A program made the translations under genes and the position numbers. Source: an uncultured Flavobacteriales bacterium (lineage in GTDB: Bacteria; Bacteroidota; Bacteroidia; Flavobacteriales; Crocinitomicaceae). Taken from it: DNA of 64,000 bases. The stretch covers positions 167,318 through 231,317 of the forward strand of contig CAMLRS010000007.1 of assembly GCA_946482515.1 (NCBI GenBank), given 5' to 3'. The notes beneath the pieces were generated by a model. The model saw only the letters and a list, made by a program, of their open reading frames with translations, made no database searches and was not told the origin of the DNA. The number at the start of each line of letters is the position of its first letter. Position 1 is the first letter of the stretch. This document shows, one piece after another, positions 33,323 through 41,982 of the stretch.

Positions 33323-33393
33323 ATTTCACCCCTCAAACCGTGCCGTTCGTCCCAAAACCGTGCATTTCGCCCCTGAAACAGGATATTCGTCCC
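33323..33393 (+). promoter_or_regulatory. Four phased direct repeats, candidate LytTR operator
   Basis: ATTTCACCCC (33323), CGTTCGTCCC (33344), ATTTCGCCCC (33364) and TATTCGTCCC (33384); the shared TTC starts at 33325, 33346, 33366 and 33386, a spacing of 21, 20 and 20 bases. The first two spacers share AAACCGTG. Two-turn spacing of direct half-sites is how LytTR proteins bind. The array ends 50 bases before the ATG at 33443. Confidence 0.65.
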
Positions 33394-33442
33394 GCCGTTG
33401 GCCCCGCGTTTATTTTTCCATAGATGTTTGCAGAAAAAACAC

Positions 33443-34099
33443 ATGGAAACAATGCTCGACATGCTACTTATTCTTCACATCGCAGCCGGCAGCGTGGCGC
33501 TCTTAAGCGGGTTCATGGCCCTGCTGTCGCGCAAAGGCCAGCGCGTACATTTGCTCAGCGGACGCATCTTCTTCTATGCCATGCTGCTCATTGGCGGGTC
33601 GGCGGTTGTGCTGGCGATTTTCCGTCCCAATACCTTTCTCCTGCTGATCGCTTTTTTCGCGCTCTACCAGAACCTGAACGGCTACCGCGCCATCCGGAAT
33701 AAATCGCTCAAACCGACTTGGATCGACTGGCTGATCACGATCGTGGGATTCACGACCGGCATTCAGATGCTGTTGCAGGGCAACATCGTGTTGTGGGTAT
33801 TTGGCGGCATCAGCTGCTTCCTGGCGATTGGCGATGTAGCAAGTCACGTAAAGCTCCTGCGCGGAAGATCGCAGCCAAAAAATGCCTGGCTGCTGCGACA
33901 CATCGGGATGATGATGGGCGCATACATTGCTACCGTTACCGCGTTTGTAGTGGTGAATATCAGCTATCCGGCCCTTCCGTGGGTTCCGTGGCTTGCGCCA
34001 ACCGTTCTGGGTGTACCGGTGATGATCTGGTTCCAGCGAAAATATACAACGAAACCAATAGAAGTGAAGGGTAAATTAGGTAATTCCCAAAATTACTAA
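33443..34099 (+). CDS. DUF2306-like integral membrane protein
   Basis: 218 residues from ATG at 33443 (METMLDMLLILHIAAGSVAL). About seven hydrophobic helices. LLILHIAAGSVALLSGFMALLSRKGQRVHLLSGRIFF, a His-x-x-x-G and H-x-x-x-G-R-x-F pattern (here cut for length by describing it), is typical of DUF2306 and related heme-like or quinone-site membrane proteins; function unknown. It follows the LytTR regulator and the phased repeats, so is its probable target. The last eight residues KLGNSQNY and the stop are encoded inside the dispersed palindromic repeat at 34073. Confidence 0.75.
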   Translation: METMLDMLLILHIAAGSVALLSGFMALLSRKGQRVHLLSGRIFFYAMLLIGGSAVVLAIFRPNTFLLLIAFFALYQNLNGYRAIRNKSLKPTWIDWLITIVGFTTGIQMLLQGNIVLWVFGGISCFLAIGDVASHVKLLRGRSQPKNAWLLRHIGMMMGAYIATVTAFVVVNISYPALPWVPWLAPTVLGVPVMIWFQRKYTTKPIEVKGKLGNSQNY

Positions 34100-34137
34100 C
34101 CGCTACCCAATATTACGTACCGGTTAGTAATATTACG
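34073..34137. repeat. Dispersed intergenic palindromic repeat, family 1 copy B
   Basis: Nearly identical over 65 bases to 16499-16563. Arms ACTAACCGCTAC (34095-34106) and GTACCGGTTAGT (34117-34128, one mismatch), loop CCAATATTAC, then GTAATATTACG. It overlaps the 3' end of the preceding gene. Confidence 0.85.
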
Positions 34138-34246
34138 AACGTCGACGCAATATCCCATTTTTTGCATTTCAACGCCTGAAAAAACTCCCAAACCTCATTG
34201 CACTCTCCGAATAAATTGTTTTCTTTGCTCCACAAAAGCAAAAATT

Positions 34247-34429
34247 ATGAGCGCTGATACCTGGTATACAATTGGAGACATCCTGAACGGAGCATGGTTC
34301 TACGATAACATTGGCGATATCGCTAACTGGTCATTCATCGTTCTGGGCTTTTTCGGCTTTTTCTACTGGATGCGTATCCAGAAGCGTCTGAACGATCAGG
34401 CGGCCAACAATCCGAACCAGATTAAGTAA
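34247..34429 (+). CDS. Small DUF6341-like membrane protein
   Basis: 60 residues: a soluble start MSADTWYTIGDILNGAWFYD, one membrane helix (about 28-44, WSFIVLGFFGFFYWMRI) and a polar tail. This is the size and sequence type of the DUF6341 family found next to conserved genes in Flavobacteriia. Function unknown. The upstream region has TTG and TTTTCTTTG spaced like a Bacteroidota promoter. A terminator follows directly. Confidence 0.8.
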   Translation: MSADTWYTIGDILNGAWFYDNIGDIANWSFIVLGFFGFFYWMRIQKRLNDQAANNPNQIK

Positions 34430-34449
34430 TAATATTCAAGTATATTTAG

Positions 34450-34480
34450 AAGGTCTTCGCTTGTCGAAGGCCTTTTTTGT
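34450..34480 (+). terminator. Rho-independent terminator
   Basis: AAGGTCTTCG (34450-34459) pairs with CGAAGGCCTT (34465-34474), loop CTTGT, followed by TTTTTGTTG. It ends the DUF6341-like gene 4 bases before the ispD start. Confidence 0.88.
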
Positions 34481-34483
34481 TGC

Positions 34484-35149
34484 ATGAAAACGCGATCAAT
34501 CATTATCACAGCTGGGGGAACGGGCCAGCGCATGGGAACTGTACAGCCCAAGCAATTTCTGCTGCTCAACGGCAAACCTGTGCTGATGCATACCATCGAG
34601 CGGCTTCATCGATTTTCGCCAGAAAGCCAGCTCTTGCTTACCTTACCGCAAGATCATCGCTCCGAATGGGAGGTGTTGTGTAAAGAACACGATTTTGCTA
34701 TTCCACTTACCATTGTTTCCGGTGGAAAAGAGCGCTATCACTCCATTCAAAACGCACTCGAAGCCTGTACAGGTGAGCTGATCGCCGTCCACGATGGTGT
34801 TCGTCCACTGGTGTCGGAAGCAACGCTGCAACGCTTGTTTGAAGCTGTAGAAACCCATTCGGCTGTTATTCCTGTTGTTCCGTTGAAAGACTCCATTCGT
34901 CAGCTGACCGGTGGAAGCAGTCACGCAGTACCACGCAGCGATTTCCGGATCGTGCAGACGCCACAGGTGTTTGACGCGACCGTGCTTCGGAAAGCTTACG
35001 AGCTGCCATATTCGGAATCTGTTACCGACGACGCCGGGTTGGTCGAAGCGACGGGTGTGACTATCCATTTGGTCGATGGAAACGAAGAGAATATCAAGAT
35101 CACGGTTCCTTCAGATTTGGTGTTGGCCGAGGGTTTGCTAAAGAAATAA
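34484..35149 (+). CDS. ispD: 2-C-methyl-D-erythritol 4-phosphate cytidylyltransferase
   Basis: 221 residues, the usual length. The N-terminal nucleotide-binding loop ITAGGTGQRMG with PKQFLLLNGKPVL is the IspD signature; VHDGVRPLV near residue 103 and DDAGLVEATG near residue 185 complete the CTP/MEP site. It makes CDP-ME from MEP and CTP, the third step of the MEP isoprenoid pathway. Dxs, the first step, is encoded 4.6 kb away at 39765-41720. The start directly follows a terminator, so its promoter must overlap that hairpin. Confidence 0.96.
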   Translation: MKTRSIIITAGGTGQRMGTVQPKQFLLLNGKPVLMHTIERLHRFSPESQLLLTLPQDHRSEWEVLCKEHDFAIPLTIVSGGKERYHSIQNALEACTGELIAVHDGVRPLVSEATLQRLFEAVETHSAVIPVVPLKDSIRQLTGGSSHAVPRSDFRIVQTPQVFDATVLRKAYELPYSESVTDDAGLVEATGVTIHLVDGNEENIKITVPSDLVLAEGLLKK

Positions 35150-35157
35150 ATGCAATA

Positions 35158-35234
35158 GCCACCCCCTTTTATTCCCCCTCAAGGGGGAAGTCGAAAATTG
35201 CCTCCTCCCTTGAGGGAGGACCGAGGAGGGTGGC
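35158..35234. repeat. GC-rich nested hairpin element between convergent genes
   Basis: Outer arms GCCACCC (35158-35164) and GGGTGGC (35228-35234) enclose two hairpins, CCCCCTCAAGGGGG and CCTCCCTTGAGGGAGG. It separates the converging ispD and the SprA-like gene and may terminate both. A related fragment is at 55106-55136. Confidence 0.75.
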
Positions 35235-35236
35235 CA

Positions 35237-38200
35237 TCAGAAAAATGCCTTCACTTCCATTCCTCCCGCATGAATGGTTTTCGAGCCTTCGGATTGCCGC
35301 CCGTTGTACTGAATCGACAATTGCAGGTTTTTCGATACATTCCGCTGATAGCCGATGCTCCACACGAGGTTTTTTCCCGGTTTCAGTGCTTCCAGTAATT
35401 CGAAGCCGAGCGGTGTGTTGCTGTCACCGTCGAACCCGATGAGGATGTAATTGAACTGGCCCTGCAAGCTGCCTTTCTGCGACTGGTTGTATTTGGTCGT
35501 AAAGCCGATGTCGCGGATCGTGGATGTTTCGCCGCCGAACTGGATGGCATTGTGCTTGCGCGAAAAACGGGTGTCGAGGCTGAAGCGTAGGGAAGTGGTG
35601 GGTTGGTACACAAACGACGGTTTCACGATCCAGTAATTCAGGCGGTAATCGCGGCCGGTGGTGTAATCCACGAAAGAGGTTTTCAATCCGCGTTCGTACG
35701 ATCCGAGAATGCTCCACTCCTTTTTGATGTTCAGGCGGAACGTAACCTCGTGCGATTGATCGCTGCGACCGTCGAAACCAGTGGCGAGCAGCGTTTTGGA
35801 ACGCAAATCTTCGAAGGTGTAATCCATCCCGAAAATGGTGCTGATGCGGTTGAAGAACAGCGTGTGGCGCATGTTGCTTGCAGTACTTAGCAGGCGATCG
35901 TCCTCAATGCGACCCACAAACGGATTATACGCCCTGAAACCATCGAAAACATTAGTTTTTCGCTGGATGCGGAACCGCGATTGCGTGGAGAAGCGCGCGA
36001 GCAGTTTTCTAATCCCGGTTACGTTGCTCCAGATGCGCTCCGGACGGATCATCAGGCTTTGATTGTATTCATTGCTGTAGGTACGAATGTATTCATTGCT
36101 CGGTGTAAACACACGGATATAACTAGCCTGGTCGGCATAGGCAGCGATCTCGAATTCGTTCAGGTCTTTGATGCCGTCGCCGTTGTAATCATTCCAGGTG
36201 TAAACGCCTTGTCCATCGTTGACTTTCAGGTAAATGAATTCCTTTTTCTGTTCCAGCCCGGCGCCGACTTCGTAGAAGGTTGAAAGCGTGATGGCGCTTT
36301 TCCAGAGCTTGATTTCGTGATCGATCCGGCCGTTGGTCGTGTTTTCGGGCTGACCAGTCATGATAGTGCTGTCGAGGATGTCAAGCGTGCGGTAATTCGC
36401 CATAATGAGCAGGCGCTGGTTCTTGAATTGGTTCATCGTCCAGGAAGCACCAAGAGTACGTGCTTTGGCAGCATCTTTCAGATTGGTGCTGTCGGAGCGT
36501 TTGTCGAGTCGCTCGCGGTAGCTGAAAAGGATTTCGTTGCCGGAAGTGTCGCCCAAAGCTGCATAACCCTGGTAATCGAAGAACGAGTAGGAGCGAATGG
36601 TCAACAGACTGTCGCCTTGGCGGAACCGGTTGTCTTCCTGGTCGGCTTTGTACCCGATGCGTACTTTCCCGATCTGCTGGGAAATATCGATCCGGTGACG
36701 GAGGAACGTATTTGTGTTAGCAGCTTCGGATTGCAGGGCGCTGGCATCCATTACGATGCGTAAACCCTTGCGGTTCCAGTTGGCCGTGGTGTGGGCGCGG
36801 TAGCCTTCAAAGTCATTTCCCACACGGTATTGCTGGCCATCGAGGGAAAATTGGCCGTGTTGTAAATGCGCCAGGCTGGTGGAAAGCGTGGTGAAGAGCT
36901 GCGTTCCCGAAAAACCCTGGTCACGGGTGTTCCAGTCGCGATCGAATTCCACGGCGCGGTACTGTTCGATCGGACGGAAAAACGGATCGAGCGTTTCCAC
37001 TTCGGCGGTGTTGTTCCACGACCACAGCGGAATACTGTCGCGGCCGAGCGGCTTGGAGTGCTCGACTTTGGCCCGCAGCGAGTAACCGCGGTCGTCAAAG
37101 GAGTCTTTTCGGGAAAACGTATTCAGGTCGTAGCCGCTCATGCCCAATTCGGAAGTCACTTTCAGTCGTTCCGAAAAACGATAGGTTGCCCCGGCAGTAA
37201 AGAGCTGCTGCCGCTTCGGCGTGATCAGGATATTCACCGGCGCGTAATCGCCCACCGAGATGCCGCCAACCGGCTCTACCCATTTGTAGACGCGGCCCTG
37301 TGCATTGAACTGCTCGAAAACGTAATCACCTTTGCCCGGCCCGACATACGAAAACGTGGCTTTGTAAACGGCCACTGCCGGGTCGACCGAAAACACCAGC
37401 ACGGAATCGTAGCCCAGTGAATCGATCATGCGGTACATCACCAGGTTGTCGGAGAAACCAACCGAATCGATCACCGTGGAGCGTGCCGAAAGCAAATCGT
37501 CGCCGATCTGGGAAAGCAGCATTTTTTGGGCGCTGGTCAGGTTTTGCTGCAACGGCTGGTTTTTGGCATCCTGCTCGGAATAAGCGTTGATCCACCAGTC
37601 GAGCTTTTCGCCGGTAGCCGCGGTAGAAAACTGGAAAAGCGAGCGAGCGTAGTTCTGATCGGAATACTGGAATTCGACCACGATGCGCGAGTCTTTGGTA
37701 ATAAGCTGACGGGCCGTGAACGTCACTTCGGCGGTGTTGTAATCGATCACGTAATCGAATTCCTGCCCGCGGGCAAGTAAGCGTCCATCGATGTAGACGC
37801 GTTCCGTTCCCGAAAGCACGATGATAAACGGCTCGTTCTCGTTGCCGCGCAGTCGGTACGGTCCCTGGTTGCCTTCGATTCCCTGGATGATCTGCCGGTT
37901 GAATTTTCCTTTCGACAACGCCCCGCTGACTTGCGTTTTGATGGTTTTTCCCGGTTCTTTTTTCCAGTAATATTCGCCCGTCAGACCTTGTCCGCGCTTG
38001 CGATAAGTGAGGAAATAGCCTTCGGGCTTGTAGATCCAGAAATCGCCGGCAATGAGCTTGAAACGATCGTTGAACAGCTGGATGAACACCTGATCAAATT
38101 CCTGCAGCTTGTTCGTGTTGCCTTCCGGCTGAATCGGCAGATTGTCGTCGGTCACAGAAGCCAAAACCTGTAAGTTGGGCGTGATGTAACCCGAAAGCTC

Positions 38201-38680
38201 GAGGTTGAGCGAGGAGTTGACGGAAAGATCCTGCCGGTTCCCGAATGTGATCCCGCGGGAAATGCTGCCTGATTTCTGCAAGCCGCCTCCACCGAGTAAA
38301 TCAATGGCTTCGGAAGCCGGATCGATCATAAACCGGTCGCGATCGCCTTTGGAAGCATTGTAAATCAAACTGGTATCGCGCCGGAACACGCGGGTCGAAA
38401 AATCGATGGGAAAAACGCGGTAGCTCACCAGCAATGTATCGCTGCAGCGGTTTTTGAACGTGACCGTGGAACTGGCATAATCGATGGTGTAATCGGCTTC
38501 GGAAAGTTTTGTATTTCCACAAAAACAGACGAAGGTTTGCGGTTGAATGGAAAGGGAATCCAGCTTCAGCACGGAAGTGTCGGCTGCGACCTTACGCGTC
38601 CGCAGGGTACTCCACTGCGAATAACTGTTCATACTGATGAACAGCAGGAAGATCCATAGTCCTTTCACCAACCTCGGCAT
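35237..38680 (-). CDS. Large SprA-like outer-membrane beta-barrel protein
   Basis: 1147 residues with signal peptide MPRLVKGLWIFLLFISMNSYSQ. After an N-terminal domain (ADTSVLKLDSLSIQP onward), residues about 125-215 contain GSISRGITFGNRQDLSVNSS, ITPNLQVLASVTDDNLPIQP and QLFNDRFKLIAGD, a block also found in the gliding protein SprA. The rest is a long series of amphipathic strands ending AGGMEVKAFF with a terminal Phe, a large outer-membrane barrel. SprA itself is about twice as long and forms the T9SS translocon; this shorter relative is common in Bacteroidota and its role is unknown. Confidence 0.8.
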   Translation of the reverse strand: MPRLVKGLWIFLLFISMNSYSQWSTLRTRKVAADTSVLKLDSLSIQPQTFVCFCGNTKLSEADYTIDYASSTVTFKNRCSDTLLVSYRVFPIDFSTRVFRRDTSLIYNASKGDRDRFMIDPASEAIDLLGGGGLQKSGSISRGITFGNRQDLSVNSSLNLELSGYITPNLQVLASVTDDNLPIQPEGNTNKLQEFDQVFIQLFNDRFKLIAGDFWIYKPEGYFLTYRKRGQGLTGEYYWKKEPGKTIKTQVSGALSKGKFNRQIIQGIEGNQGPYRLRGNENEPFIIVLSGTERVYIDGRLLARGQEFDYVIDYNTAEVTFTARQLITKDSRIVVEFQYSDQNYARSLFQFSTAATGEKLDWWINAYSEQDAKNQPLQQNLTSAQKMLLSQIGDDLLSARSTVIDSVGFSDNLVMYRMIDSLGYDSVLVFSVDPAVAVYKATFSYVGPGKGDYVFEQFNAQGRVYKWVEPVGGISVGDYAPVNILITPKRQQLFTAGATYRFSERLKVTSELGMSGYDLNTFSRKDSFDDRGYSLRAKVEHSKPLGRDSIPLWSWNNTAEVETLDPFFRPIEQYRAVEFDRDWNTRDQGFSGTQLFTTLSTSLAHLQHGQFSLDGQQYRVGNDFEGYRAHTTANWNRKGLRIVMDASALQSEAANTNTFLRHRIDISQQIGKVRIGYKADQEDNRFRQGDSLLTIRSYSFFDYQGYAALGDTSGNEILFSYRERLDKRSDSTNLKDAAKARTLGASWTMNQFKNQRLLIMANYRTLDILDSTIMTGQPENTTNGRIDHEIKLWKSAITLSTFYEVGAGLEQKKEFIYLKVNDGQGVYTWNDYNGDGIKDLNEFEIAAYADQASYIRVFTPSNEYIRTYSNEYNQSLMIRPERIWSNVTGIRKLLARFSTQSRFRIQRKTNVFDGFRAYNPFVGRIEDDRLLSTASNMRHTLFFNRISTIFGMDYTFEDLRSKTLLATGFDGRSDQSHEVTFRLNIKKEWSILGSYERGLKTSFVDYTTGRDYRLNYWIVKPSFVYQPTTSLRFSLDTRFSRKHNAIQFGGETSTIRDIGFTTKYNQSQKGSLQGQFNYILIGFDGDSNTPLGFELLEALKPGKNLVWSIGYQRNVSKNLQLSIQYNGRQSEGSKTIHAGGMEVKAFF

Positions 38681-38760
38681 GCGCTAAAATACTAACGTTT
38701 GGGGAATGAATGTAGTATAGCACGTGACCGATGAATCAAAGAAATATGTACCTTTTTGCC

Positions 38761-39729
38761 ATGAAAATGCACAGACCGACCCTATTTGCGCTTTTGATGC
38801 TGCTCGCCGGTCCCTTCTGCTGGTCGCAGGAAGCAGTTATAGCTCCGCTCCCGAAGCCGTCGTTTATGCCCGTTGCGCCGAGCGCCGATCCGACCAACGA
38901 TACCACGATCGCCTTAAAAATTGCGGTGAAGCCGTTTCATTTTGCGAAAACGGAAAACACAACAATTGTCCGGCATACGGGCTACATCACGCTGATGCAC
39001 AACGTGTACCACATTCCGGCCTGGACGTATCACAAGGTTTCCAAAGAGCTGCTCAAAAGTGTCGATACCAATTCGAAACGTCGTTCCGGCTACCCGAAAG
39101 ATGCGCAATACCAGGTGCTGAAAAGCACCATGTACGATGGTTCGGGCTACCAGCACGGACACATGGCTCCGGCCGCAGATTTCAAGCGCAACGCCACCTT
39201 GCACCGCGAATCGAATTACATGACGAATATGGCGCCACAGCACGGTTGCCTGAACGAGATCGGCTGGTGCTATCTCGAATCCATGACGCGGAACTGGGCT
39301 TCGGAAAGCCAGACGACGGTGACGCACGTTGTTAGCGGTTCCGTGCTCAGTAGTTTCAAGGATTCGCTGTGTTATCCGAACGGGTTCAAAGTCTATGTGC
39401 CGGCTTATTTCTACAAAGCCATCCTGATCGAAGACACGCTGCATCCGGAAAAATCGCGGGCCATCGGCTTCATCGTTGCCAACGATTACCTGTCGAAAGA
39501 AGCAGCGCAACAGGCGCAATGTTCCATCGACGACATCGAACGACTCACAGGTATGAATCTTTTCCTGGGTTGCACACAATTAGACGAAAGCGAGCTCTTG
39601 CTACTGGAAAAAACCATCGGAACTTTCAGCTGGAATTTTTCCACCGATTGCGGTACGAAGAAATGTGAAAGCGTGTATTCAGGAAAACGCATTCATCCGG
39701 CAAAACGGAAGAAGTTGCGCTGCGGGTAA
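38761..39729 (+). CDS. Secreted DNA/RNA non-specific endonuclease
   Basis: 322 residues from ATG at 38761, giving signal peptide MKMHRPTLFALLMLLAGPFC; a TACCTTTTTG box lies immediately upstream, so the message is almost leaderless. The beta-beta-alpha-metal nuclease core reads YQHGHMAPAADF with catalytic His134 (the DRGH-type motif) and Asn156 in TNMAPQ, followed by GCLNEIGWCYLES. It should cleave DNA and RNA outside the cell, for nutrient use or defence. The C-terminal 70 residues are an extra domain ending in a basic tail (KRIHPAKRKKLRCG). Confidence 0.9.
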   Translation: MKMHRPTLFALLMLLAGPFCWSQEAVIAPLPKPSFMPVAPSADPTNDTTIALKIAVKPFHFAKTENTTIVRHTGYITLMHNVYHIPAWTYHKVSKELLKSVDTNSKRRSGYPKDAQYQVLKSTMYDGSGYQHGHMAPAADFKRNATLHRESNYMTNMAPQHGCLNEIGWCYLESMTRNWASESQTTVTHVVSGSVLSSFKDSLCYPNGFKVYVPAYFYKAILIEDTLHPEKSRAIGFIVANDYLSKEAAQQAQCSIDDIERLTGMNLFLGCTQLDESELLLLEKTIGTFSWNFSTDCGTKKCESVYSGKRIHPAKRKKLRCG

Positions 39730-39764
39730 ATTTTTACCGCAAAGACGCAGAGGGCGAAGTACAA

Positions 39765-41720
39765 TTAAGAAACTGCCTGCTGATTTCCCGCTTGCTGTTC
39801 GTCCAATCCAAGCAATGCAGAAACTTTCGCTACGATGGAATTGGTGTCGAAGCCGCATTCAGCATACAATTCTTCAGGTGTTCCGTGGTGGATGTATTTA
39901 TCCGGGATACCGAGTCGAACGACTTTCGCGTGGTAGTGATTGTCAGCCATGAATTCCACGACAGCTGAACCGAATCCACCGACGATACTACCGTCTTCGA
40001 TCGTAATGATCTGATCGAATTTGGAGAACACTTCATGGAGCATCGTCTCATCGATCGGCTTGGCGAAGCGCATATCGTAGTGGGCTACCGAAGCGCCTTT
40101 TTCTTTCAGTTGCTGGATCGCTGCCTGTGCGAAATTTCCTACCGGCCCGATCGTCAGAATGGCCAGATCTTCTCCGTTTGTAAGCTTGCGGCCCGTTCCC
40201 ACTTTGATGGCTTTCATCGGCGTTTTCCATTCTGTCATCACACCATTTCCACGCGGATAGCGAATCGAGAACGGCCCGTGATGGTCGGCCTGTGCGGTGA
40301 ACATCAGGTTGCGCAATTCGCTTTCGTCCATCGGTGCGGAAACGACCATGTTCGGGATCGAACGCATGTAAGCGATATCGTAGGCTCCGTGGTGGGTCGC
40401 ACCATCAGCTCCGACCAATCCGCCGCGATCGAGGCAGAATACCACGTGCAGGTTTTGCAGCGCAACATCATGCAAAACCTGGTCGTAGGCGCGCTGCATG
40501 AAGGATGAATAGATGTTGCAATACGGAATCAGTCCTTGTGTAGCCAATCCTGCGGAAAACGTTACGGCATGCTGTTCGGCAATACCCACGTCGAAAGCGC
40601 GATCGGGCATGGCTTCCATCATGAAGGTCAGCGAGCAGCCGCTTGGCATGGCAGGCGTTACCCCCATGATGCGGTCGTTGTTTTCGGCCAGCTCCACGAT
40701 CGTATGACCGAACACATCCTGGTATTTCGGTGGCTGCGGTGATTTCGGAACGACTTTAATGATCTCGCCGGTTTCCTTGTTGAAAATACCGGGCGCGTGC
40801 CATTTCGTCGGATTGCCTTCTTCGGAAAATTTGTAGCCCTTTCCTTTCATCGTTACACAATGCAGGATTTTCGGGCCGGGAATGTCTTTGAGGTCTTCGA
40901 GCACTTTAGCCAATCCGATCACGTCGTGGCCGTCAACAGGCCCGAAATAGCGGAAGTTGAGTGATTCGAAGAAGTTACTTTGTTTCAGGATGCTGCCTTT
41001 GAGCGCATTCGAAATCTTGGAAGCAACGGCTTGCGCATCCGGTCCGAATTTGCTGATCTTGCCGAGCAATTTCCAGACTTCGTCCTTGACCTTATTGTAG
41101 GTATGCGAAGTCGTGATATCGGTGAGGTATTCTTTCAAAGCACCTACATTCGGGTCGATCGACATGCAGTTGTCGTTGAGCACCACCAGCAGGTTCGCGT
41201 CTTTTTCAAAACCGGCATGGTTCAGGCCTTCGAACGCTAAACCCGCGGTCATGGCGCCATCGCCAATCACGGCAATGTGCTGACGGTCTTTTTCGCCTTT
41301 GTAGCGATTGGCTACGGCCATTCCCAGCGCTGCGGAAATGGAAGTAGACGAGTGACCGACACCGAAGGTATCGAATTCACTTTCGCTGCGTTTCGGGAAG
41401 CCGGAGATTCCACCCTTGGTACGGTTCGTATGGAACACATCGCGGCGGCCGGTGAGGATCTTGTGTCCGTATGCCTGGTGCCCGACATCCCATACCAGTT
41501 GGTCGTAAGGTGTGTTGAACACGTAGTGCAATGCAACGGTTAGCTCGATCACGCCCAGACTGGCGCCAAAATGCGAATTGCCGATTTCGGAAATCACATC
41601 CACAATGTACTGGCGCAGCTCGTCGGAGACCTGTGGCAGGTCGTCTATCGTCATTTTATCGCGCAAATCCTGCGGAACAACGATCTGATCAAGTAAAGGG
41701 CCAGCTTTGTATGGATGCAT
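39765..41720 (-). CDS. dxs: 1-deoxy-D-xylulose-5-phosphate synthase
   Basis: 651 residues. Residues 1-320 are the TPP-binding domain: DVGHQAYGHKILTGR, VIGDGAMTAGLAFEGLNHAG near residue 150 with the GDG metal/TPP motif, and ILHCVTMKGKGY. Residues about 330-500 form the pyrimidine domain with AEQHAVTFSAGLA and DRGGLVGADGATHHG near residue 429. The C-terminal transketolase domain follows. It condenses pyruvate and glyceraldehyde 3-phosphate to DXP, committing step of the MEP pathway (see ispD). Confidence 0.97.
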   Translation of the reverse strand: MHPYKAGPLLDQIVVPQDLRDKMTIDDLPQVSDELRQYIVDVISEIGNSHFGASLGVIELTVALHYVFNTPYDQLVWDVGHQAYGHKILTGRRDVFHTNRTKGGISGFPKRSESEFDTFGVGHSSTSISAALGMAVANRYKGEKDRQHIAVIGDGAMTAGLAFEGLNHAGFEKDANLLVVLNDNCMSIDPNVGALKEYLTDITTSHTYNKVKDEVWKLLGKISKFGPDAQAVASKISNALKGSILKQSNFFESLNFRYFGPVDGHDVIGLAKVLEDLKDIPGPKILHCVTMKGKGYKFSEEGNPTKWHAPGIFNKETGEIIKVVPKSPQPPKYQDVFGHTIVELAENNDRIMGVTPAMPSGCSLTFMMEAMPDRAFDVGIAEQHAVTFSAGLATQGLIPYCNIYSSFMQRAYDQVLHDVALQNLHVVFCLDRGGLVGADGATHHGAYDIAYMRSIPNMVVSAPMDESELRNLMFTAQADHHGPFSIRYPRGNGVMTEWKTPMKAIKVGTGRKLTNGEDLAILTIGPVGNFAQAAIQQLKEKGASVAHYDMRFAKPIDETMLHEVFSKFDQIITIEDGSIVGGFGSAVVEFMADNHYHAKVVRLGIPDKYIHHGTPEELYAECGFDTNSIVAKVSALLGLDEQQAGNQQAVS

Positions 41721-41786
41721 TTGCCGTCAGTTTAACCGGTAAAATTACGGGTTCGTTGAGTGGATAACAAATAATCCCGGTTTTTA

Positions 41787-41897
41787 TTTCACGGCGCTGA
41801 CTTAAAGTTCCTTAAAAACGAGGGTGCCGGATTGAGTCTTGATCAGATCAAAGAAGATGGCAGTTTCAGTTTAACGCTCAAATACAATTCAAACTAA
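41787..41897 (+). pseudogene. Possible C-terminal remnant of a decayed gene
   Basis: One short open frame between dxs and the TonB receptor reads HGADLKFLKNEGAGLSLDQI and then KEDGSFSLTLKYNSN before TAA at 41895. It has the composition of a real protein end but no start codon and is cut by an upstream stop. It could be the stump of a deleted gene or a chance ORF. The family 2 palindrome begins at its stop. Confidence 0.35.
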
Positions 41898-41937
41898 AAC
41901 TCACACGTAATATTACGTTTTTACAATATTGCATTAA
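41896..41937. repeat. Intergenic palindromic repeat, family 2 copy B
   Basis: Begins AAAACTCACACGTAATATTA and continues to TGCATTA, matching 25281-25335 (reverse orientation) at about 40 of 42 positions. It contains CGTAATATTACG at 41906-41917. Confidence 0.8.
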
Positions 41938-41982
41938 TGTGTTGAATGCTAATCTGATAGGTTTTTCAGTCAACGAAAAAGA

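Noticed and set aside
33323..33393. CRISPR-like repeat set
   Set aside because: Half-sites of 10 bases at 20-base steps are too short for CRISPR; operator layout fits better.
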